Part shown: positions 55,586 to 64,000 of the stretch, in pieces | How positions within the stretch are numbered: the stretch's first letter is position 1 | Layout of the letters: each line of letters begins with the position of its first letter | Assembly (NCBI GenBank): GCA_031763025.1 | Contig: JASSKH010000039.1 | Coordinates: forward strand, 2,294,001 to 2,358,000 | Direction: 5' to 3' | Length of the DNA stretch: 64,000 bases | Source: Macrocystis pyrifera | Lineage: Eukaryota; Sar; Phaeophyceae; Laminariales; Laminariaceae | Program-made: the position numbers and the translations under genes | The notes under the pieces: model-generated | The model's database searches: none | Seen by the model: only the letters and a program-made list of their open reading frames with translations | What the model was told of the DNA's origin: nothing

Positions 55586-56113
55586 TCAACCAGGTTGTTT
55601 CATATTTCGTGGGTATATGCTGCTGCAGGGCCACATACCATTTCCGACCAAAAACGTGTGATTGATGCTACTGGTGAGCGTTTTGTTCACCACAACACAT
55701 ATTAGACTACTGCTGTTGGTGCTCTTGAACTGATTTAGAACAACGAGAGGTCGCCTCTCCTCCTGGACACGGGAAACCGTGCGCAACCCACACTTACTTG
55801 AAACGGCCTGCTGTCGTGTTATGAGTAACTCCCTGATCAAGCAGATGCAGGACCTCAAAAGCTTTTGGTCCAGAGTATGCCGCGCGCGAGACGTGCTTTT
55901 ATCCGTTTTTCCTGAACCAGATTTCGCGCTCTTCCGTCGTCCCGCCCCACGGCCCTCCTTGTCTGTACTTTTGCGCTTGCCCGTGGGGGCGTTTACGGCA
56001 TCCTTCGTGGAGGACTTGGCAGCAACGCACGCATGACAAATGCCGTGTATTGGGTTGTCACCATCTGATTCCTCTATTTCGCCACAAAGTCCGTGGAGCC
56101 GGCCACCACACCT
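55586..56113 (-). CDS. Uncharacterised open frame with Cys/His-rich start
   Basis: An open minus-strand frame of about 175 codons ending TGA at 55586. It opens after a stop near 56114 without a Met until 55858, so its start is probably on another exon. The N-terminus reads CGGRLHGLCGEIEESDGD and ICHACV, a possible zinc-binding arrangement. A Lys/Ser-rich disordered stretch (TGKRKSTDKEGRGAGRRKS) follows, then a helix-like LDQKLLRSCICLIRELL. A GTAAGT follows QAVS at 55798 and may be a real donor. I do not recognise the family; a transposon zinc-finger protein is one alternative. Confidence 0.4.
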   Translation of the reverse strand, partial: RCGGRLHGLCGEIEESDGDNPIHGICHACVAAKSSTKDAVNAPTGKRKSTDKEGRGAGRRKSAKSGSGKTDKSTSRARHTLDQKLLRSCICLIRELLITRQQAVSSKCGLRTVSRVQEERRPLVVLNQFKSTNSSSLICVVVNKTLTSSINHTFLVGNGMWPCSSIYPRNMKQPG

Positions 56114-56825
56114 CTACGACCATCATGGCCGTCAGGGGTCTCTGGTGTGAGGCTTGGAATAGTGCACAATTCACCTGCTGCACAGGGCATCGTGCGCCTT
56201 TACCGTCTGAGGACCAACGCCCCAACGGGTAGGGTGGACCGTAACTGGACCAAGTCCGGCGGGAAGGCCTCATAGCCTCGGTTTTTGTTAGTGGGTGAGC
56301 TCGCGCAAGTCCCACACTACTCGGGAGAGATGACTCTCCAGGGTGGCTATCTCCACCGCACCTGCTCCTCTCGGGGGTCAGGTAGGGTCAACGTGCCCAA
56401 ATGGGGTAAATTAACACACGACACGAAATTGGAACGTGGAGGTGTGGTGAGCTTAAGCTTTGTTTTTACCAATCCGCCGGAGGATTGAAAAAAAAAAATC
56501 GAGCGGTAGGGGTGTGTCCTGGTGGGGTGGTTGTACTGGTATATACCGACTGGTGTGTCCTGCTGGGGCGCTACGCCCTGCTGTGCGAGTGCTGGTGGAG
56601 GGTGTCTGTACAGATGTGGAGGCATAGACCGCCCTCTGTAAGGCGGTAGACCGCTCTATTGAGGGACCATCCCGCAGTAACGCGGTGTCCAGTCGTGCCA
56701 AGCGATTTTTACCGCCTTATATCGGGATACCGCCTTACTCAGACGGATTTGTTCAGAGACCCCCAGTAGTTAAATACAACCTATCCCCATCAACGCAACC
56801 AACTTCCAAACCCTCAACCCCCCTA

Positions 56826-59674
56826 GACCTATGCGAATGGAAACACAAAGTTTCCTTAAAAAGTTTGAATTCCAAAGATACCCGTCATAATTTTTCAGGT
56901 ACTCGTACAGCTTGCTTATTTATGAACACGACTCTTTAAGCGGAACTTCCAAACTTCTGGAAAACCCCGACAAAATCAATTCCGGGGCCGATGTTCGGCC
57001 AAGATCGGCTTCAGAAAGGCGGATATTGTTCGAAGCGGCGAGATCTCGAGTCCTCGACAGACATCGATCGACAAAACCAGTGCCTGCGTCATGAATTCTA
57101 GACGGAGTGCGCTCGTCAGGGGTTCCGACCAACCCTAGGGTCACCGTGTTCCCACAATGGCCGGTGACATGTGTTGGGCGCTGGCCAGGCGTATGATAAA
57201 AAAGCAATTGAATTTGGTATGCACAAAAAAAAATGACAAAATTTCTCGAGCCGTCTCGAATGGCAAAAAATACCAGTAGGCTTTTTCTCAGGTTTGGGAG
57301 GATACCCTAGGACGCAGCAGCCAAGCTCTCGCCACCTAGACCATGGATCCACATGATATCTTCGTGGCCGTCATCTATGCTCGTTGGCCTTGCCCGACAT
57401 CAAGCGGGTTGGCCGTGGACTGAGTCAAAGTCGAAATCGATCGTTTATCGTCGCACGGGCTGTTTTTTATCAGCGTGATGACAACTTGCAACGAGAGAAA
57501 AAACAATTTGCGCTGCCTGCAGCCGTTTATACAAAAAAATAAAGCATGTATCTTTTTTTCCACAGAGGCGGGGCGAGAATATTTTCGGCGGTATTGACGA
57601 CTCCCCTGAAGCAATATTTTTGGAGGAAAACCTTGTGACTTCGCGCGTCGTTAGACCTATGCCAATGGAAACGCGAACGTAAGAGGTTTCTTTCATGAAG
57701 ATTGCTTTCAAAGAATAGCAGAAAATATCCTCGTACCGCCGCTCTAGGAAAAAAAGGCAAACATATTTGATTTTGTCTTTTTGGTTTTCCTAACGTCTGC
57801 AGGCGGCGCAATTTGTTTTTTCTCGCTGCGAATTGTCAACACGCTGATAAAAATCAGCTCGTGCGACGATAGACGCTCGATCTCGACATAGACTAAGCCC
57901 ACGGCCAACCCGTTTGGTGACGGGCAAGGCCAACAAGTATAGATAACGGCCTCTTAGATATCAGGTGGATCCATGGTCTAGGAGGCGAGAGCTTCCCGGC
58001 GGCGTCCTACGCTATCCTCCCAAATCTGCAAAAAAACCTATTTTTTGCCATTCGAGACGGATCGAGATTTTTTGTCAGTTGTTTTGTGCATATCAGCGGC
58101 CAGTTATTTTTTTTTATCATACGCCTGACCAGCGCCCAACACATGTCACCGGCCATTGTGTGATGACGGCGACCATAGGGCGGGTCAGAGACCTAACGAG
58201 CGCGCTCCGTTCAGAATTCATGACGCAGTCGTTGGTTTTGTCGATCGATGTCTGTCGAGGACTCGGAATCTCGCCGATTCGAATCAAACACCCCCCTGAG
58301 TTTATCTGAAGTAGAGTTGCACCCCGGCCTCGAAAAAATGGAACCGGGTACCCGATCGGGTGGGAGGCGTTCCAGACGGAACCAGAACCGGGTACCCGGG
58401 GGTCCGGCGGGCACGGGTACCTGGGTAACCGGGTACCCGGGTACCCGGGTTATCAGACTCTATTTGCTCCCCTTTTAGCCTTTGAGCGGGACACGGGTAC
58501 CCGAGTACCCGGGTACCCGGGTTACCATGCACCATTTACTCCCCCTTTAGCCTGTGAGCGGCAGCGTGGTAAGGCGGTGCGGGAGGGCAAGACTTCATTT
58601 CGTCTCTCTCGATGACCATGCTAAAGAAATAAGGCAGAAGGCACGTGGGGTATTCTATGTGGGATCGAGTGGAGAGGTGGGGAGAGGGAAGTTGAAATAT
58701 AAGCGATCAATCATCGGTGCCATTTCCTTCTACCCTTATTTTGCTTGTCCAGTCATCGGGAAATCCTTCGAATGTAATAGCTTGCATCAATTAAATTATG
58801 TGACAAAAACCCACACCCATGAACAAAGAAAATAATAGAGGTGTGTGATTTATTGGCTTGTTTTTTTGTGTTCCTCGTTTCGCGGAAAGTTCACGCGAGC
58901 GCGCAAAAAATGCGGTGGGTCCTACTATTATCGCCTGGTATCATGTTTCACGAGGTTGCAACGCACGTTCATGTGATCGAATCGTCAAAACCAGCGGTGC
59001 GCGCGCTGGCAGCCGGCTTGATCGTGCAGCTAGGGGTGCTCCGCTTCCCAGAGAGGCAACCGTGCGCCGCCGTACCTCGCGAGCATAACTTATATCAACT
59101 TACTTAACTAGAGCGACAAAGCCCTCCGCGACAGGAAAGCAGCGGGCGATTTCGTGTGGATCCTGCCCATGTCTGTGAGTGCGCTGTGTCGAGTCGACTG
59201 GACCAATAGAGGCTTGGGATTGGTCCACCTGGCTCATGGTAAATTAGGACCAGCGCTGGTAGGGGTATGGTGTGTGTCGGGGTATCCTCTATTCTCTGTA
59301 GTCTGCACGGGCGAGAGACGAGCGTTTACAGGCACAGCGGTGTATGTATAAATCAACCCATACCCCAGTCTTGTGGGCTCCGTATACCACAAATGACGGG
59401 TCCCCGGGTACCTGCAAATACCCGCGGTTCCGAAGGTTCCGGGTACCCGCCACCGGGTACCCGGTTCTCAGTCAGACGGGGTGCAACTCTAATCTGAAGC
59501 CGATCATGGCCCAACATCGGCCCCAGAATTGATTTTTCGGGCTTTTCCAAAATTTGGAACTTTCCGTTTAAAGACACGTGCTCATAGCAAGCTGTACCTG
59601 AAAAATTCTGACCGGGTACCTTTGAAATTCAAACATTTTACTGGAACTTTGCGTTTCCATATATCTATTAATAG
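56826..59674. mobile_element. Foldback element with about 700-bp inverted arms
   Basis: Left arm 56826-57527 is inverted as right arm 57797-59670. Shared blocks: ATTTTTCAGGTAC, GGGGCCGATGTT-GGCCA-GATCGG, CATCGATCGACAAAACCA, GGCCGGTGACATGTGTTGGG, CTGATAAAAA/TTTTTATCAG. A 270-bp spacer holds an extra copy of the terminal AGACCTATGCCAATGGAAAC at 57655. A hAT element is nested in the right arm. No coding capacity was found; the family is unknown. Confidence 0.82.
58312..59491. mobile_element. Non-autonomous hAT transposon (8-bp target duplication)
   Basis: 1180 bp with perfect 15-bp inverted ends TAGAGTTGCACCCCG. ATCTGAAG flanks it on both sides (58304-58311 and 59492-59499). Repeated GGGTACCCGG motifs lie just inside both ends, as in hAT subterminal regions. 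No transposase frame is seen. Confidence 0.93.
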
Positions 59675-60690
59675 GTTAGCATCTTAATATTTCTGTATTC
59701 ATCTACTCGTATTGACTCTCTGCTGTCGTGCCCGTATCTTCTAATACGATTGATTGTTGTTAAACTTGACCCAAGGCCCACACAAAGGCTCTTCGCAGCG
59801 ACTATTAATATGAGTGCAAAACATCATCACCTGTACCTGGAACTGCAGAAGGCATTTTGGCACCTGGGACCACTACGACAGTTCCTGCGGTTCTACAGCA
59901 GTACCTGCAACATGTACTCCTGTACTATTAATACGACAACAACACTGCCTTGAGGTAAGACACGCCAGCATCAAGGTGGCCTACCCAACGCACAAGGCAA
60001 CGTCTTCATGATCGAACCAGCACCCGCTTATATTTCAACAGACATACACGGGGGACTTTCCGATGGCACCATTGCTGAACGACACCATCGCCACCTACGC
60101 TCTCACCAGAAGCAGACTCAACGACAGCATCACCACCGGAGCTTTCATCAAGTAGCTCGCCACCGAGATACTAGCTGGCGGAGCATGGACCAGCTTTGTG
60201 CATCCCGAGCTTTCCGACAATGCATGCACACAACTTTCTCATTCCAAGCTCCAAGATTCGAAGTTCTCGAGGAGTTCCGCGTTAATTTTATTGCCTTATA
60301 TTATTGGGGACACGAAAATATTATGTTGCCGCATAGAGGCAATTTAAAAGTGTGGGGGTCTGGAAAATTGTGACGTAGACCACGACGAGTAGTATAGATC
60401 AATCACGATAACTAAAACCCAACCAAAATCGTGACAAAAATATGACATAGCTTGCTATTTCCGCCACCGAACCCACGGCAGCGCCTGCAGCCGAAGCGCC
60501 TCTCGGCAGATGATGATGTATGATGATGTTCTCACATCGTTATTATTAATATGTCACTTTCCTGAAATCCTGCCTGTGGTCACTGAATAGGCTGCAGCAA
60601 AATGTATCTCGATAAACAAACAAGTAAAATAGTAATAGTACGCGCGACAGTATAATGTCAGTCCGTATAGGCAAAACGGTATAATATTTA
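59675..60690. other. Intergenic, nothing assigned
   Basis: Three TATTAATA motifs (59803, 59926, 60544) but no gene or repeat body seen. Confidence 0.4.
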
Positions 60691-60693
60691 CTA

Positions 60694-60799
60694 TTACGGG
60701 GGTCCTAGTTAATAGGACCTATCGTATACATAAAAAAAACTATATATTTACCTCTTTTTACTAACAATATTTGGTCCTATTTACTATGGTCCCCCGTAA
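60694..60799. mobile_element. MITE family 1, copy 9
   Basis: TTACGGGGGTCCTAGTTAAT ... TATGGTCCCCCGTAA, flanks CTA and TAA. Confidence 0.9.
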
Positions 60800-61194
60800 T
60801 AACGAGCTGTGGTTTAATACCAACACATATTACTTACTTGCAACCCAGTAAAACGGAACAGCACGAGGAAAAACACGAAGAGGGAACCGAAAGAAGAAAT
60901 AAAGCAAAGAAGGAAGAAAAACGGAGCAAACATGTGCTAAAGGCGCAGGCCGAGTCCCGAGGACAAGGTTGCTGTTTGCTGCTACAGTGCGATCAGTCCT
61001 CCTACGATATAGCCAGCGATGAACCAACATAAGGACGTCACAAGAAGACCAGACGGATGACAAGAAGACAAGGGGGGTAGAGACAAAGAGCTAAAACAAT
61101 CAAAACAAGCAGTCCTATGTCTGCCCAGCTATTAATAGTTGGTGGGTCACCACAACCGACACAGGAGAGAGACAGACGGACCAGGGTACTCATA

Positions 61195-61702
61195 ATTAAG
61201 CATGGCCGTAGTCGTATGACCATAGACCCTCGCATCCCTACAATGCCGGGACGGAGCGCGTCGGGTTTTCACCGACCGGCAGACATTGCTTGCACCAAGG
61301 GCCAAGCGCCGTGAGGTGTTTGGCGAGTCGCATGAAGGGTGACCTGTATCCTACTAAAAACCGCTTCAGAGGCGGATTTTCGTGCATACGGATGACCGCA
61401 TCAATTAATTGGTTTAATTTCTTGTGTAGGCACTTCCAGAGACCGCAATGGGTTTACTATGCAACTGCCTCGTGGGTGCCTCACCATGTACACACTACGT
61501 GATACGATCATCCCCCTTGTGCAGAGTAAAGGTTCTCCTCCCACAAAATTGATCTAACTTGACCGCCAGCCGTGGTAACCGCAAAAAAAAACAAAAAAAA
61601 AAACACACGTACCCTGGCTGTCTAGCTCACGAAGTGAGAGGCGTGTTTTACAGCGTCGTCGCCAACCGACACCAACCCAACCTATATATACCAGGTATAT
61701 AA
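61195..61702. repeat. SINE-like dispersed repeat, full-length copy
   Basis: Matches 49787-50300 from CATGGCCGTAGTCGTATGAC to the CCAACC-TATATATA end. Followed by long G runs at 61707-61731 and 61745-61759. Confidence 0.9.
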
Positions 61703-61859
61703 TATAGGGGGGGGGGGGGGGGGGGGGGGGGCTAAAAGCAATCGGGGGGGGGGGGGGGGAAAGATAGACAGCTCGATAGAGGAAGCATCTGATTAATAGC
61801 TGCTGCGAAAAGCAGCAAGCAGTCGCCTCGCAGTCGTGTGATGCCACCGAACAGCCCCG

Positions 61860-62200
61860 AGACCGGAGATACGAATCACAGCAAGCAATCAGCGGTACTA
61901 GAGGAAGAAGAGTGCGATGGGAAGCGTGGCAACAAACACAGACAACGCAAAAAGCGGTTGCGAGCGAGTACGAAATAACTCAAAACGAATAAACCAGCGG
62001 CAGAGCCACCCCGACAGTCCGACAGCAACCATGCGCATATAGGAGTTTGTTGCAACTCGTACGATCACAGGGACTATATAGCTATACGTATGTCGTTGCT
62101 GCTGTTGCAGAGTGTCGCTGTTATTTGTCGTGACGAAAAGAGAGACGTATGACCTCTCTGATTGGTTGGACAATGGTCAAAATCAGTTCAAAGCTAGACA
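61860..62200. other. Intergenic, nothing assigned
   Basis: No supportable gene or repeat. Confidence 0.4.
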
Positions 62201-62204
62201 TAGT

Positions 62205-62360
62205 AGACAAAATCAGGTATACCCTGGCCAGTTCGAGCCAAAATCAGTTACGATGTCAGTCTGGCCAATAGAAGGGCTCCTGGTGTGTGCTTTGCACTTG
62301 TTTCTAGTATCTAACTGATTTTGTCCGAAACGTGGCCAGGTATACCTGATTTTGGCTAAA
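62205..62360. mobile_element. MITE family 5 (ends CAAAATCAGGTATACC)
   Basis: CAAAATCAGGTATACCCTGG at 62209 is inverted as GGCCAGGTATACCTGATTTT near 62330-62353. An inner inverted pair (CAAAATCAGTTA / TAACTGATTTTG) adds to the hairpin. Confidence 0.8.
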
Positions 62361-62731
62361 CTCCTACTAGCAAAATACCTTCGGTATAGTTCTACAAACA
62401 CAAGGTTCTCACTATAGCGCTCGTGGTGGCGTCGCAGCAGAGGGCACACGGCATCATCGTCTGTGTTGCACTGCCGACAAAGCACAAGAAAAAGTCCCGA
62501 CAACAACACCATTGGAAGCACGTCTGCCGCCGTTTTTGTTCCGAGGATTTTTCGTTTGTCTCCTCTAGCTCCGAACGTTTCCATCGAGCCAAGATTAGGC
62601 AGGGAATACATGAGCTCCTTGGTGCATTCCCGTGAGTGTGCCAAAGCGACAACACTTTTAGTGTTCCCCTTCGGGGCGGAACTCGTCGCTGAAGTTTGAA
62701 AATGTGGTTCCAGGCGTTTGAATAAGAACAA
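62213..62731 (-). CDS. Uncharacterised open frame that runs into a MITE
   Basis: 172 codons on the minus strand. Codons from about 62360 to 62700 look unlike any repeat here (GTKTAADVLPMVLLSGLFLV, then PLLRRHHERYSENLVFVELY), with one possible membrane helix. The last 45 codons are read from the family 5 MITE, including the stop. It may be a host exon, or chance: an overlapping minus frame (62392-63135) is also long. Confidence 0.25.
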   Translation of the reverse strand: MFLFKRLEPHFQTSATSSAPKGNTKSVVALAHSRECTKELMYSLPNLGSMETFGARGDKRKILGTKTAADVLPMVLLSGLFLVLCRQCNTDDDAVCPLLRRHHERYSENLVFVELYRRYFASRSLAKIRYTWPRFGQNQLDTRNKCKAHTRSPSIGQTDIVTDFGSNWPGYT

Positions 62732-63159
62732 AATAAAATAAAATAAAATAAAGTTTGCAATGAAACAGAATACGAATGTCGCACGAAGATCAGAAAGGCT
62801 GCTAGACGGAAACCATTTACGTACTCAGAAGGATAGATAGCTGCCGCACAGACGAAGTAACACGAAGGAGAGGAAGATACCGGCGTACGGACGGCAATGA
62901 GGGGAAAGGAAACAAAGGGAGAGACAAGGCAGGAAACAAGAAGGAAGAGGGAAGGGGGAAAAAGGAGAAACATGGTACTCCCGACGGTGATAGTAACGTG
63001 GGTGCCCGTCTGACCTAGAAAACAGATTCGGGAATTTAGCCACACACTCTTTGCCGCCTCCTCCCTACTCTCGTCAATAGTGGTGTCAGGTGCCAGTACT
63101 GCCGATGTCGCGCCCTCCACCATTGAACAACACAATAAGAAACAAACAAGCTAGGCTTC

Positions 63160-63762
63160 AAGAGCTAGTCGGACCGATACCTATCCACCCGATCTATCAT
63201 TTCGTTTCTGCATTCGTCGACAGCTGTATCACTACGGCTGCTCCCCCCCCCCTTGTCGTTGCTCATGGTGTCCTCAGCTGCGTGGCGCAGCCGGTTTTTC
63301 TGCGCCTCGTCTCTGTGCCACCTCGCCATGAAGCAGTCCGCCGCTTGGTCGAAACCCCCGGTACCACTTCCCGCTCTTCTTAGCCGCCCTCGGCCATGAA
63401 CCCTGTATCTATTCCGAACAGCAAAGGGGAGCTTTCCGTGAACCCCTCGGTGGCTTGAAAAACCCTGAGGTAGTATACTGACACTAGGCCCAGCTCGTTT
63501 CTGGTCGACCTGGTCCTGGGTTTCCTCACCAGCAATCGTTCCAAACATCACCCAGGGGGTCATTCGCTCATTGGTGGTCCGCTCGATGCCCCCCCGCAAA
63601 GAGGAGGGGTCGTTTGCGGATGGCCACCCCAACGCTCTCGCATTGTGCCTTTTTGAGGGCCTTGGGGTACGACATGAGGTCGTCAGTGCGTTCTCGGCGC
63701 TGAAAGCCAATGATCCGATGGAGGAGTTTGTGGTGTGCCGTTTGGAGCTCAGCGAAGTGCTT
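63160..63762 (-). mobile_element. LINE-A copy 2, 5'-truncated
   Basis: Minus-strand match to LINE-A from AGCACTTCGCTGA (LINE-A 22314) to the shared 3' end CGACTAGCTCTT. Peptides [18 protein letters not shown] and CFMARWHRDEAQKNRLRHAA correspond to [23 protein letters not shown] and CFMARWHRDEAQRSRLRHAA. Frameshifted and dead. Confidence 0.93.
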
Positions 63763-64000
63763 CGATGGGAAAAAAGAACGTTTTTTTTTTTTACGAGTAG
63801 TGTGAAGAGAACACACACACACGCACAATTTAATCCCGAGGATTTTTCGTAGGGTAGGTTGCTGACTGTTCACGTAATGATTTCAGCAATTTTTTTGTAC
63901 TCAGGAGTTATTGCAAAGCTTCTCCTGGTGGCCACCTGTATCCCGATCCCCACACCAACCCCAACCCACGGCCTAAACTGCTGTCTAGAACCCGGCTGGG

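Overview
The window is nuclear DNA of a eukaryote, most likely a photosynthetic stramenopile (ochrophyte or brown-alga-like). The grounds are a spliced gene whose first exon encodes a signal peptide followed by an ASTAF-type plastid-targeting junction, GT-AG introns of 0.3-7 kb, and a dense load of eukaryotic transposons. The species is inferred, not proven.

Two host genes can be assembled by eye with unbroken reading phase at every junction, both on the minus strand. (1) A plastid-targeted protein related to indole-3-glycerol-phosphate synthase (tryptophan pathway), six exons from 15511 down to 6249; its 3' exons lie beyond the left edge. (2) A PAPS-dependent sulfotransferase, eight exons from 51972 down to 27451, with a complete phosphosulfate loop, 3'-phosphate motif and C-terminal helix. 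Almost everything from 27.5 to 52 kb is intron of this gene. Two further open frames (55586-56113 and 62213-62731, minus) may be host exons.

Layout: 1-5869, a MITE, then a young, whole-looking Ty3/gypsy chromovirus with apparently identical LTRs, sitting in an intron (or just 3') of the synthase gene. 6.2-15.5 kb, synthase exons in introns full of small MITEs. 16.5-17.9 kb, an inverted low-complexity array and a perfect 485-bp (TAC)n. 18.9-22.9 kb, an RTE-like LINE with an N-terminal PAM2-like motif, interrupted by a MITE. 23-27 kb, decayed repeats. 27.5-52 kb, the sulfotransferase gene with minisatellites, MITEs, a G-rich satellite and a second decayed LINE. 52-56 kb, microsatellites, MITEs and a host-like ORF. 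56.8-59.7 kb, a foldback element with a nested non-autonomous hAT (8-bp target duplication). 60-64 kb, SINE-like repeat, MITEs and a 5'-truncated copy of the first LINE.

Two cross-cutting patterns stand out. First, introns of both host genes carry serial decayed copies of the adjacent exon-intron junction (about a dozen and a half 'echoes'), as if introns grow by repeated tandem duplication of splice junctions. Second, the palindrome TATTAATA occurs about 18 times where about one is expected. It equals a TA target plus two bases from each end of the commonest MITE (TTACGGGG...CCCCGTAA), and in three repeats with paralogues in the window it stands where the paralogue has a plain TA, which points to excision footprints.
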